Counted from the stretch's first letter, positions 1 to 9,462 are shown. The stretch: DNA of 38,156 nucleotides from Zancudomyces culisetae (GCA_001969505.1 LSSK01000887.1:1-38156), one strand, 5' to 3'. Numbers and translations: made by a program. Notes: a model not told the origin generated them from the sequence alone.

Positions 1-17
1 TAATATAGAATAATAAA

Positions 18-1721
18 ATGAGCAATGAGAATCACAAACAAATCCAGAATGATCAACAGGGAAGATTTGCGGTAATGGAAGAAGGAAGAAACAGTGAAGA
101 TGTCATGAACCAGGAATTAGATCCAAATTCCGAAATCGCATCTCATGAAAAAGAGGAACTTGGGGTAGAACCGGCACCAATACTTAGAGTAACGGCCAAA
201 AAGAATACGAAAGTGGATGTTCGATGGCCACTGCTCGCGCTTGTAGTGATGTCGCTGGTATCAAACATTAACCAATCACTGGCGTCATCGGCAATCGTGA
301 CGATTGCCAACCAGCTCAACGGACAGGACCAGTCGGCGTGGATTTCAATGGGATACCAGATGGTCAGCGCAACATCACAACCATTTTTTTATCCACTGGT
401 GGCGATAGTTGGAGTGCGAAGATTCTATATGATTTCGCTGGCATTAATGTTGGCATGTACAATACCAGCACTAATTGGTAACAACATTATAAATGTAATA
501 ATTGGGCATTCGCTATCTGCGTTTGGAGCAATAGGAGTTTCAACAACCACAAGCCTGATAATAGCCTCAACTATCCCACCATCTGGGCACTCCAAATATT
601 ACGGAATTATGACGTTAGTGCAGAATCTGGGCAGCACAATTGCTCCGCTGATTGGGCCAATAGTGGCAACAGCCTTTGGGTACCGCTCGCTATTTATCAT
701 TGAAGCGACCAGTATCGGATGTGCACTGGTGGTGTGTGGGATCGCAGTGTGTTTTATGGACGACTCAAAAACGCGCACAACACGGTGGAGACAGTTCGAT
801 TTTGGCGGATCGGTGATCTTGATTTTGTTGATGCCAATGATAGTTTTCTTCTTTTCGGGCACGCGTGGAGAATTCGGGATGGGCGCAGGCATAACTATTG
901 GGCTAGGAGTCGGAGCTTTGGTGCTAGTTGTAGTGCTTGCATTCTTTGAACGACGTACAAAACAGACGCCAATTATTGACATAAAAATGTTTACAAGACC
1001 ACGTGAGATGTTGGTGTATGCAATGGTATTTGTGGTAGGGTGTCGGTATTCTTTTAGTGGGTATTATGTACTGGTATACACTGGTGTTGTGCGGAATGCA
1101 TCGGACTTGCTCAGAGGGTTTGTAACTTTTAGTTTCCATATGGGTTTATCTGTCAGTGGCGTTATATACGGCCGACTGCTGCGCACTGGCAAGTTCCGTA
1201 CCATGATGGCTAGTGCACATGCCCTGGTATTAATTGGTAACATAGGCGAGTTGATTACATGGCCTGCCAACTTCCCCGCGTGGACCTTAGTGATTTTTGA
1301 GTTTATCGCAGGTCTTGGTGTCAGTGGTATAGGTCTAACCTCGTTTGTTTACCTCATTTCCATTACCCCAATATCTCTAAAGGACCGGTACATCAGCCTG
1401 TTTTCTTTTTGTGTTACCCTAGGCTCTGTTGTTAGCAATTCTATCATGTTGGTAGTCTACAACAAACCTTTGTCGCAAGCTGTTGCCTCTATCACCCAAT
1501 CCAACCCAGAATACTCCTCCTCTATCACCACTGCTCTTTCCAACTCCTCCCTTCTACACCCCTCCCCTTCCTCCACAAACACCTTTCTACCTGCATATAT
1601 ATCAGACTCCATCCTCAACTCCTTCTCCCGCTCTTTCTTCTATGTTGCACTCTTCAATCTTCTCTTTGGTTTGTGCGGCTTTTTTATGGTTTATTTTGTA
1701 AGGACACCACCCCGAAACTAA
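18..1721 (+). CDS. MFS transporter, DHA2-like (14-TM drug/basic amino acid type)
   Basis: A 567-residue polytopic membrane protein with a polar, acidic N-terminal tail of about 65 residues followed by roughly 14 hydrophobic segments. The first is at about 69-92 and the last at about 540-562. The WISMGYQM segment corresponds to the WIxTAY motif of DHA2 multidrug, siderophore and vacuolar basic amino acid transporters, and the Ser/Asn-rich loop before the last helix is also typical of DHA2. The usual LDxTIV acidic residue in TM1 is replaced (NINQSLASSAIV), and motif A after TM2 is weak (VGVRRF). Substrate specificity may therefore be altered and cannot be predicted. The ATG is 17 bases from the window edge, so an upstream exon cannot be excluded. 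The 3' end overlaps the opposing SIN3-like gene by 38 bp. Confidence 0.88.
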   Translation: MSNENHKQIQNDQQGRFAVMEEGRNSEDVMNQELDPNSEIASHEKEELGVEPAPILRVTAKKNTKVDVRWPLLALVVMSLVSNINQSLASSAIVTIANQLNGQDQSAWISMGYQMVSATSQPFFYPLVAIVGVRRFYMISLALMLACTIPALIGNNIINVIIGHSLSAFGAIGVSTTTSLIIASTIPPSGHSKYYGIMTLVQNLGSTIAPLIGPIVATAFGYRSLFIIEATSIGCALVVCGIAVCFMDDSKTRTTRWRQFDFGGSVILILLMPMIVFFFSGTRGEFGMGAGITIGLGVGALVLVVVLAFFERRTKQTPIIDIKMFTRPREMLVYAMVFVVGCRYSFSGYYVLVYTGVVRNASDLLRGFVTFSFHMGLSVSGVIYGRLLRTGKFRTMMASAHALVLIGNIGELITWPANFPAWTLVIFEFIAGLGVSGIGLTSFVYLISITPISLKDRYISLFSFCVTLGSVVSNSIMLVVYNKPLSQAVASITQSNPEYSSSITTALSNSSLLHPSPSSTNTFLPAYISDSILNSFSRSFFYVALFNLLFGLCGFFMVYFVRTPPRN

Positions 1722-4700
1722 GTTTGCTCGTCATTGTGTCAAACCATACGATATATCGACTACACTCTTTATCTCCATTAGCTGTCGGTGTAAATGTGGT
1801 AATCTGTTTGTATTCTATTGCACTGTTTATTATTTGCCTGAGTGATATTGTACTCATTTCTATTGCTTTGTTTAGTTTATTTATTCGATACCCTTTTTTA
1901 ACTCCAAATAAATATTTACTACTTTCCTCATACTCATTGTTGGCACTACTGCTACTCCCACTATTGTTGCCACTACTATTACTAATATTGCTACCATTGC
2001 CGTTGTTACTCTCGACATCTCCTCCTCCTCCTCCTCCACTGATATTCCTTCCGCTTGTGTCATGAATGTTCATTCTGCCTGTAGATTGACCAAGTGTATG
2101 AAGCAACGCAAGCAAGTACAGTTGGTAATTGTCTATACCCCCATTATCTTTTTCTTTTTCTTTTTCTTCAATCAATTCTTCCAAATCATCTTCACCATCT
2201 GCCTTCTTCTTAGATTTGATCCTTTTTTCCTCCAGTATTACATATTTCTCCACAAGCGATTTACTAGGAGGTCGTTCAGCCCGCTTCTGTCGAACTATTT
2301 CACTCAATTTAACCTTCTCCCGCTCTAGCCCCTCGAACTCCTTGTATATTTTGGATATTTGTCGGATAAACACAAACCCTAGCTCCCCAACCTCTATTCT
2401 ATTTACCTGCTTCTTTCTCTCTTCGTTACCACTCCCAGCTAGTATACCCATAAATCTCCCCACTACAAACCGCAATACCTGGTTGATCCGGTCATATTCT
2501 CCCCCCTCCATTACTTCCTCTCCATCTTTTCCTTCCTTTTCCTTTTCCTTTTCCTTTTCCTTTTCCTTTTCCTTTTCCTTTTCCTTTTCCTTTTCCTTTT
2601 CTCTTTCTTTTTCTCTCCTCCCGCCCTTGGTACCGCTATTAGTGATTATACCAGTAAAACACTTGAATATCGCCGCAACCACATCCCCCATCACTGTTTT
2701 ATCTCCTATCACCGGTCCACTAATCACCACATCTTCTCCCCATTCATCTTCATTTTTCTTCACACCTCTGAGTTCTACATTCTCTCTCTCATATTTCAGA
2801 ATCTCTATTTCCCGAGTCAAGTACTCTCGACTATATTCATAGCACTCCCTAACTTTGTATTTGTGTTTTGGTTTAGGCCCCGGTTTTTTTTTCTCTATCA
2901 CCTTTTCCTTCCTTGTATCAATATTTGCATCATTATTGCCATGAACCCCACCATTACTATTATTGCTGTTATTGCCAACATTGTGGTGATGGTAGTAGTA
3001 ATGATAATTTGGATTATTCAGAGAATAATATCGTGCATAGTCCATCGCTTTGTAATAATTTTTCTGTAGCTTGCCCTTATACACCTGCTCATTCTTTAGT
3101 TCAAATTTGATTGTACTACTTTCTATAAATCGCCGCATCTCTTCAACCATCCTACTTAGTTGCTGTACTATACTGTTTATGTTTATTCCGATATTTGTCC
3201 TATTATTTACATCTTTGACACCTACTCTACCACTCTGTAGTTTAAGCGCGTATTTATTGCGTAGTCGTGAGTTGTAAAATCCACTTAGCTCCTTCTTCTC
3301 ATGTTCATCATCATCATGTTCTTCCTCCTCCTCCTCTTTCTCTTTCTCCTCTCTTCTCCCCACTTTATCCTTTTTCACTTTTCCTTCTTCCTTTCCCCCT
3401 TTTTTCTTTTGCTGGAACAACTGAGCACTTTGCTCATCATCTTGAGCCTTTTCATTAGCATTTATATCTTTGTTACTTTTATTCCCATCCATACCGCTAT
3501 TCCAGTCACCCCCATCCTCCTCCTCTTCCTCAGTCTCACCGTTATCGTCATCATCAGCCTCGCCATCATCGCCATCATCGCCATCATCGCCATCATCGCC
3601 ATCCTCATAATTGTCATTATCATTATAGTAATACTCTTTCAGCTTATCAAAAATATCATAATCAACCATCTTGCTTCCTTCTCCCGCACCCATTTCTGCT
3701 ATGACTCCATCCCGGTCACTACTGCCATTACCACCACTAGAATTCAAATCTTTACTGTTTTTATTCAATAGACCCAGAGCTTGCTTCAGTATCCTCAAAT
3801 TAACATTAATTGGAGGCTCTTGTTGTTCCATTTCTCCCCTGCATCGCCTTTTTTTTCCTTTTGGTTTTCCTACAAGCCGCTCAAGAACATCTTCTAGTTG
3901 TCGGACACAATACTTTACCAGGTCTATCTCGTATTTCTGCATAAACACTTGTTCCTCTACCTCAAACAATGCCTCTTCATACCGATTCTTGTAATGAAAC
4001 CGGTACTCTTTACGGTCAGCACTTGTAAATGTACCAACCGACCGCAGAACAGCCGCTTCTATTTCATTTCTTTTACCCCCTTCAATACGTGGTTCCTGTG
4101 CTAAAATTACCCGCTTATAACTCGGACCGTACATTTCTTCGTTCTCTTCCTGTATGAATTTTCTCTTCATGCTATTGTCTTCTATGGATTCAGCACTATT
4201 ATTAAGACCATCGTAATAATTCTTTGATGGAAACAACCGTGTCTTTGAATCAAACATCACAGGTCCATACAGTAAATACCCAAACTCAGTAATGATCGAA
4301 TTCCGGTCCCATAGTTCCTGCCCGGTACCCGGTTTTGCCTTTATGTATTTTTCTAGTGGTGGCGGCACGTTCGGCAAAAAAGATTGCAGCTTTTCCAGCA
4401 GTCCAAATGCGCTAAGTTGTTTGTTGTTGTATTGGTTTACACACTTTATAAATTCAGCGTATAGGCGTGCATTTCTACCCATAAACTCAAAGATTTTGAT
4501 AAATACGTTATCAACATCCTCGAATTGCGTTCTATTTTCAGTTACAAAGTTCTTTTCGACATCTCTGATCGTGTTATTCGTTGTGGCATCTGTGTTTGTG
4601 TTGGTGGTTAGTGATAGGGTATGGATTAGCTTTTCCATTTCCACACACAACGCAGCTGGCAGCTTGCATTTAATCAATTCCAAAACGTTGTTTCTATTCT

Positions 4701-5034
4701 CAATGCTATCGCTTGAAAATGGCCCAGAACTGGGATTTAAATTGGAATCTGAATCGGAATTGGAATTGAAATTGGAATTGAAATTGGAATTAGAATCAGA
4801 ATTAGAATTGGGATTGGGATTAGGATTGGAATTGGAATTGGAATTGGAATTGGAATTGGAATTGGAATTGGAATTGATGGAATGAATATTGGGGCTCAAT
4901 GATACAAACAACCTTAGAATATCTCGAAACTGATGCTCAGAAACTGCATTCCTAACGCACGTAAAAAATTGCGAAAGTAGAACCTGTTTACCTGTTTTTG
5001 TTTTTTCGTCTTCTTGGTAAACTTGAGGCTCCAT
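1684..5034 (-). CDS. Divergent SIN3-like transcriptional corepressor
   Basis: A single-exon protein of 1116 residues rich in low-complexity tracts. A PAH-like segment lies at about 175-225 (VFIKIFEFMGRN, ending in FLPNVPPP). The best family signal is at about 300-390: YGPSYKR, then RNEIEAAVLRSV, then KNRYEEALFEVEEQ. This matches in order and spacing the histone-deacetylase-interacting domain of SIN3 (YGPSYRLLP, R-E-VLND, KNQYEEALFxxEEE). KNYYKAMDYARYY at about 655 matches the downstream KNYYKSLDH element. SIN3 scaffolds Rpd3-type histone deacetylase complexes in the nucleus. The protein is shorter than yeast Sin3 (about 1,500 residues), and I could not place a clear first and second PAH pair or the usual C-terminal SIN3 domain. 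Ser-Asn, Asp-Gly and Lys-Glu repeat tracts interrupt it. It is transcribed divergently from RPB7. Confidence 0.7.
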   Translation of the reverse strand: MEPQVYQEDEKTKTGKQVLLSQFFTCVRNAVSEHQFRDILRLFVSLSPNIHSINSNSNSNSNSNSNSNSNPNPNPNSNSDSNSNFNSNFNSNSDSDSNLNPSSGPFSSDSIENRNNVLELIKCKLPAALCVEMEKLIHTLSLTTNTNTDATTNNTIRDVEKNFVTENRTQFEDVDNVFIKIFEFMGRNARLYAEFIKCVNQYNNKQLSAFGLLEKLQSFLPNVPPPLEKYIKAKPGTGQELWDRNSIITEFGYLLYGPVMFDSKTRLFPSKNYYDGLNNSAESIEDNSMKRKFIQEENEEMYGPSYKRVILAQEPRIEGGKRNEIEAAVLRSVGTFTSADRKEYRFHYKNRYEEALFEVEEQVFMQKYEIDLVKYCVRQLEDVLERLVGKPKGKKRRCRGEMEQQEPPINVNLRILKQALGLLNKNSKDLNSSGGNGSSDRDGVIAEMGAGEGSKMVDYDIFDKLKEYYYNDNDNYEDGDDGDDGDDGDDGEADDDDNGETEEEEEDGGDWNSGMDGNKSNKDINANEKAQDDEQSAQLFQQKKKGGKEEGKVKKDKVGRREEKEKEEEEEEHDDDEHEKKELSGFYNSRLRNKYALKLQSGRVGVKDVNNRTNIGININSIVQQLSRMVEEMRRFIESSTIKFELKNEQVYKGKLQKNYYKAMDYARYYSLNNPNYHYYYHHHNVGNNSNNSNGGVHGNNDANIDTRKEKVIEKKKPGPKPKHKYKVRECYEYSREYLTREIEILKYERENVELRGVKKNEDEWGEDVVISGPVIGDKTVMGDVVAAIFKCFTGIITNSGTKGGRREKEREKEKEKEKEKEKEKEKEKEKEKEGKDGEEVMEGGEYDRINQVLRFVVGRFMGILAGSGNEERKKQVNRIEVGELGFVFIRQISKIYKEFEGLEREKVKLSEIVRQKRAERPPSKSLVEKYVILEEKRIKSKKKADGEDDLEELIEEKEKEKDNGGIDNYQLYLLALLHTLGQSTGRMNIHDTSGRNISGGGGGGDVESNNGNGSNISNSSGNNSGSSSSANNEYEESSKYLFGVKKGYRINKLNKAIEMSTISLRQIINSAIEYKQITTFTPTANGDKECSRYIVWFDTMTSKLSFGVVSLQNKP
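2533..2601. repeat. (TTTTCC)n hexanucleotide microsatellite, about 11 units
   Basis: Near-perfect TTTTCC tandem repeat inside the SIN3-like gene. On the coding strand it encodes an alternating Lys-Glu tract. The 6-bp unit keeps the reading frame when copy number changes. Confidence 0.95.
3557..3603. repeat. 9-bp (GCCATCATC)n repeat coding Asp-Asp-Gly
   Basis: Four to five copies of a nonamer in the SIN3-like gene. It encodes DDG repeats within a long acidic stretch. Confidence 0.9.
4741..4876. repeat. (GGAATT)n hexanucleotide repeat coding Ser-Asn
   Basis: Variant then perfect GGAATT units near the 5' end of the SIN3-like gene. They encode an alternating Ser/Asn(/Pro/Phe/Asp) tract at about residues 53-98. 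Perfect copies cluster around 4827-4874 and interrupted ones lie on the other side, as expected from slippage followed by point mutation. Confidence 0.93.
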
Positions 5035-5274
5035 TCTACTAAATTGGTGTTTATATTTTACAAATCTATCATATAATCAATATATAAATCAACAAACAAT
5101 TAATGCTGCTTTTTCTACAAGATTAAAGCAAATAAAAATACTAAAGTCCATTTTTTTTTGTTTATTTAATTCTCCTTTGCTAAACTATTCAAGGCAAAAA
5201 GAAAAAAATAAATAAATCTAGAACGGGAATCATACACTGTCTCATTTAGTTCGGTCGAATAAACTCGGTATACT
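5035..5274. promoter_or_regulatory. Divergent promoter of SIN3-like gene and RPB7
   Basis: A 240-bp AT-rich spacer between two outward-facing start codons, so both promoters must lie here or extend into the genes. A T-run (TTTTTTTTTG around 5152) could be a nucleosome-excluding poly(dA:dT) element. No strict TATA box near RPB7 was recognised. Confidence 0.6.
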
Positions 5275-6141
5275 ATGTTTTTCCTGGTAAGTTCTTCTTT
5301 CTCCTCTTTACATTTCTCTTTTCATGTATCCTTCCTTTCCTTCCTCCATTTTTTTAATTTACTCTTTAATTCCTCTAACTCATTTTTCTTCTTTAAAAAA
5401 AACTAACAAAAAAATACAAATCCAACCCCTTAGAAAGAACTCACACACCGAATAACTTTACACCCTAGCTTTCTTGGTCCTCAGATTCGCTCATTTGTAA
5501 CATCCAAGTTGTACCGCGATGTCGAAGGTACTTGTAGCGGGCGGTATGGCTATATCGTCACTGTCGTCGCGCTCGTAGATATTGGTAAAGGCAGGATTCT
5601 ACCAAATGCAAATGATGGTAGCGCTGAATTTCTGGTGCGGTACTCGGCAATTGTATTTAAGCCGTTCAAGGGCCAGGTTGTCGATGGCATTGTTAGTGTG
5701 GTGAACAAAATGGGATTTTTTGTTAGTGTGGGTCCATTGCAGGTGTTTGTAAGCAGCCATTTGATTCCTGCCGATATGCAATTTGATGCCAGCTCAAACC
5801 CGCCATGTTTTGTTAGCAAGACAAGCTATGCCTCGGCTAGCGATGTTAAATTCAAAATCAAGGATGAGGATTTGAACGAGGATGAGGCTGGTGATTTATT
5901 TTCTACTCAAAACGACCAAAGCTCTTCAGCAAACATCAAGAGCCTGGCTAGCAGCAGTGGTGGTAGTCATTTAAATCAGTACAAAATAGAAAAAGGAACC
6001 AATATCCGAGTGAAAATAGTTGGTTTACGAGTAGATAGTAACGAGATTTTTGCTATCGGAACCATCAAAGAAGACTATTTAGGAGTTATTGAAGCAGCCA
6101 TACTACCTTCGGCCTTAGTACATCCCAAACTGGAGCTTTGA
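5275..6141 (+). CDS. RPB7: RNA polymerase II subunit RPB7, two exons
   Basis: Exons 5275-5286 and 5434-6141 give 239 residues. Exon 1 encodes only MFFL and ends at GTAAGT. The 147-nt intron has a branch-like AACTAAC at 5401-5407 and ends in CCTTAG. Exon 2 begins KELTHRITLHPSFLGPQ, and family members start MFFxKxLxxxxxLHPSxxGP, which fixes the model. Further family motifs are DVEGTCSGRYGYI, FKPFKGQVVDGIV, VFVSSHLIP and the near-terminal IGTIKEDYLGVI. Rpb7 pairs with Rpb4 to form the Pol II stalk and binds nascent RNA. The protein is longer than the usual 171 residues. It has an insertion of about 50 residues between FDASSNPP and IEKGTNIRVKIVG in the C-terminal OB domain, plus about 15 extra residues after the usual end. 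Confidence 0.96.
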
Positions 6142-6260
6142 GACCTTTTAAATTCAAATTTATTTATTTTTTGCTTAATTAGGAACCAAAGCATGGTATG
6201 CATTAGTAAATAGTATATATTAATATAGTAATAATAATAGTTTTGTTTAGTATATTTAGT

Positions 6261-8627
6261 TTATTTGAGATCATTTCCATCAATATAGATATTCCACGTC
6301 TTTAACCATTGGCGATGTTTCAAGTTCCTGATATCCTGTTGGTAGCCAAAGGTTAGCGGGCTAAACAGCAGAAAACCAGAGATGCAGAGCAACAGAACAA
6401 GAGAGCCAACTAAACGACCTTTCCATCCATTACTATTGCTACCACTGTTACTCTTGCTGCGCTCAATAAATGTTTTAGACTGAGGTATACATAGGTTATA
6501 CAATACAGCAGCCAAAAGCAAAAGTGCAAAATATGCACTGGGTAGGTAGTGATGTAAATAGGTTACACGTCCCATTATAAAGAAAGGAGCGTAGTGCAGC
6601 AGCCAACCAGTCCATAGGATCCTAGTGGAAGTATACACCCGAGTGAAGTTGGCCATCGACGCATCGCGTGATGTAATCGGAGCACGAACAGCAGCGATAT
6701 ACAGGATAGCAAGATAAGCTGGATACAGCAGACAGGCTAGCGTAGACAACCACCAGATAATGGGGTTTCCAATTTCGTAGTATTTGATTTCCCTGGCGTC
6801 CCAACGACCATTCATACGCATTGGATATATCATAAATGGCCATGTGATTGGATTACTCTCCAAATGGTTGTACTTGTCTCGGTCGGGAATTAGTGCGTTG
6901 TTGGACGACGCCATGCGCTGATTGAGATAAAGGAAGTTGCGTAGAAAGCTGGAGCGTCTGGGTTCAATTTTTGTTTCGGGAATCTTATCATTCCAGCTAC
7001 GTTCAATTACCACCCGTCGATTTTTGCTGCTTTCGCCGCTCTTCAGCAACACAACTTCGCCCTGGTTGAATCCCCAGCTTGGATATTTTTCGTTGCTTAC
7101 ACCAAGGTATTTTCCACTGTTTCGATGCTGCAATCGAAACTTTGTCGTAATCGTCCGGATTCTCTTTCCCTGTGGAGATCGTCCAGTTTCTTGCTCCCAT
7201 CGTACTACAAATATTTCGTTTCCTTTTCCTTTTCCTTCTTTTTTTTCCTCTGTGCCGTTATCCACTTGCTCTTTGGTGTTACCATATACTAATATATGCT
7301 TACCATTAATTGCGCTTGGTGCCTTTCCATCGCTATACAACAGCCTTCCAGTCGCATTGTGCCGCAATACCACTTCGTTGCCATCTTCAATATATCCATA
7401 TTCCATTCCAACTTTCCCCTTTGCCGTCAAAAGCTGCCACACGTTGTTGCCATCTGCATGTCCATATATTGTTACCTGTTGTCGGTTCTTGCCTCCTGGA
7501 TACTTGCTTACATGACTATGTAAATATCCTCCCTCACCAAGTCGCATTCGCACGTGACTTCCGTATGCGTTCAATACTGCCTGAATCTGCAGCTCACTGC
7601 CCTCAAGTCCCGCTTGGAACTCCACTGGCATCACGCTATTCCCTGGCCCACTTTTGTTTAGTATTTTGAAGTGCACGAAAAAAGCAGCAAAATATATCAT
7701 CACAGGCACCATAATCAGACATATCGCCCTCGCTCCCCAGTGTTTTGCGTATTTTTTGACATCCCGCTCCCGTTCTAGTAACTCGTACAGCTCCTCTACT
7801 GTATCTATTCCCACAACTGCAATACAAAATAGTCCGACCCATTTGCTACTCACTGCACATCCCAGCCCCACTCCTGTAGCAAACATCCATGCCCACCACC
7901 ACTTCTCAAACGCGCGGTATTGCCGTGTTTCCACTGCGCATGCAATGCTGATCGCCGTAAAAAACAACAACGGCTCGTCCAGCAAAATAAACCGACTCAT
8001 CACACATATCGCGTTGTCTAAAGCCACAAACGTTGCCCCTAGCGCGCTGTACCACACATTTCCATTCGTCAATCGCCGTAGTGTCCAGTATGCTATCGGA
8101 ACAAGCGCTATTCCATACAGGGCTAGCTGCACCCGCATAGCCACATAGTTCACGTATTCCGGATAAACGCCTTTAAAAGCAAATGTCCCATTGTGCCCCG
8201 CCACATACTCCGCTAGCCCAACCAACATCTTGGCTAATGGTGGATGTACATCGTGGTAAAACGTCCGGTTCAAATAATACGCCCCAAATTTGCCGAAGTG
8301 TGATTCGTCCCATGTCACCTGTCCCCGCTTCCCGATCTTATACAACCGCGTAAAACCCGCCAAAAGCGTCAACGCTAATATCACTAAGATCTCTAGCTTC
8401 GCTTTACTTCCAAGTGCTGGGATCCTGTTGCTGATGCCTTTTGCCTTTGTGTTACCCGTGTATTCTCCATACTGCTTTTCGTTTCCTCTCTTCCAATCAC
8501 TCTCCTTACTATCCCTATCCTTTTCCGCCAAAAAATCCCTGTTTTCCTCCTCTATATGCGTGCTCTCCGATTCTTTGTGTTTTACATTTCTCTTACGCTT
8601 TTTAACCCCTATTATTTCCATATTCAT
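6261..8627 (-). CDS. PMT2: Dolichyl-phosphate-mannose protein mannosyltransferase, PMT2 subfamily
   Basis: A 788-residue ER membrane enzyme that transfers mannose from dolichyl-phosphate-mannose to Ser/Thr of secretory proteins. The basic N-terminal tail (about 1-75) precedes TM1. The first luminal loop carries the conserved TWDESHFGKFGAYYL with the catalytic Asp-Glu, then FYHDVHPPLAKMLVG and FILLDEPLLFF. The MIR region lies at about 350-560 (GGYLHSHV, QQVTIYGHADGNNVW). A hydrophobic C-terminal half follows (about 620-770) with PFFIMGRVTYLHHYLP and a final FSPLTFGY. The YPEYVNYV loop, the segment MASSNNALIPD and the ending with FSPxxFG then W-x-x-TW are closest to Pmt2 rather than Pmt1 or Pmt4. 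Pmt2 normally works as a heterodimer with a Pmt1-type partner. Length is close to the family norm. It converges on RPB7 with 119 bp between stops. Confidence 0.93.
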   Translation of the reverse strand: MNMEIIGVKKRKRNVKHKESESTHIEEENRDFLAEKDRDSKESDWKRGNEKQYGEYTGNTKAKGISNRIPALGSKAKLEILVILALTLLAGFTRLYKIGKRGQVTWDESHFGKFGAYYLNRTFYHDVHPPLAKMLVGLAEYVAGHNGTFAFKGVYPEYVNYVAMRVQLALYGIALVPIAYWTLRRLTNGNVWYSALGATFVALDNAICVMSRFILLDEPLLFFTAISIACAVETRQYRAFEKWWWAWMFATGVGLGCAVSSKWVGLFCIAVVGIDTVEELYELLERERDVKKYAKHWGARAICLIMVPVMIYFAAFFVHFKILNKSGPGNSVMPVEFQAGLEGSELQIQAVLNAYGSHVRMRLGEGGYLHSHVSKYPGGKNRQQVTIYGHADGNNVWQLLTAKGKVGMEYGYIEDGNEVVLRHNATGRLLYSDGKAPSAINGKHILVYGNTKEQVDNGTEEKKEGKGKGNEIFVVRWEQETGRSPQGKRIRTITTKFRLQHRNSGKYLGVSNEKYPSWGFNQGEVVLLKSGESSKNRRVVIERSWNDKIPETKIEPRRSSFLRNFLYLNQRMASSNNALIPDRDKYNHLESNPITWPFMIYPMRMNGRWDAREIKYYEIGNPIIWWLSTLACLLYPAYLAILYIAAVRAPITSRDASMANFTRVYTSTRILWTGWLLHYAPFFIMGRVTYLHHYLPSAYFALLLLAAVLYNLCIPQSKTFIERSKSNSGSNSNGWKGRLVGSLVLLLCISGFLLFSPLTFGYQQDIRNLKHRQWLKTWNIYIDGNDLK

Positions 8628-9462
8628 AATGCTTTTTCACCTCGCTTTTGGTATTTACAATCCTCTTGCTTTCTATCCTATTTCTTTTTCCTTTTTGTGC
8701 TGTTAGGCTAAAAAAAAAGAATCTCTTAAGGGTCCAAGCTAAGATACTATGTTCTATTGAGTGTTCGTTTTTGTTCCCTATTTTTGTTTGGTTTACTAGT
8801 AGTAACTTTGGTTAGGATTTTATTTGGCAAATTTTCCTTAATTATAGAAAGCGATTAAGTCCTATTATTTTGCTCAGTTTACATGCCTTGTCACTTGTGC
8901 TTTTTTTCTTGTTTTTGGATATTTTCATTTCATTAGTTTTCTCGCCTTATCCACCACTAGATTTTTCGCCATTACTATTTCTCGATCCTATTCATCATCT
9001 CAGTCATAAATTTTTAACGCTTCCAATTACACAACTGTGTTTAAATTTCGCATATTTCGCATTATTCCCAAGCTCAATTTTCTATTTTTTCTATTTTTTC
9101 TATTTTTGCTATTTTTGCTTTTATTTAACCCTAGATCTCTCACTTAAATCCAAATATGCATATTCTGCATCTTTCTATTTGCGGATAAATATCCATGCCT
9201 TTTTGTATATTTTTTCCCTTGAAATCTCGTTCGTTACTGAACTTTATTTTACATTTTTCTTTCTCATATTTTGGTCATTTAATTTATTGCTCAAGTGCTA
9301 TGTCCCAAAATTAGCAAATAAAAGTATAAAATGGCTGGAAAACCCCATCCTAAAAAAACAATTATACCATACTATCTAGTACAAGCAAGTATGCTTTTCT
9401 TCATACTATGCCCTTTCTAGCTGAAGAAGACTCGCTAAAAACTCCTTTAATATTGACTTAAT
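8628..9462. other. Intergenic, PMT2 promoter side and 3' end of SAM-domain gene
   Basis: An 835-bp T-rich stretch (on +) between two minus-strand genes. It should hold the PMT2 promoter. A short tandem array of TCTATTTTT/GCTATTTTT units lies at about 9079-9121. The 169-codon open frame on + at 8870-9379 has a T-driven hydrophobic composition and no family likeness, so it is not called. Confidence 0.6.

Noticed and set aside
2129-2842. 237-codon open frame on +, Ser/Phe-rich
   Set aside because: Antisense shadow of the SIN3-like gene; its long SFSFSF run is the reverse reading of the Lys-Glu microsatellite.
4292-4885. 197-codon frame on + with a LELELE tail
   Set aside because: Antisense of the SIN3-like gene; the tail is the reverse of the Ser-Asn hexamer repeat.
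8870-9379. 169-codon hydrophobic frame on +
   Set aside because: Composition follows from T-rich DNA (Phe, Leu, Tyr); no motif, and it sits in the PMT2 promoter side.
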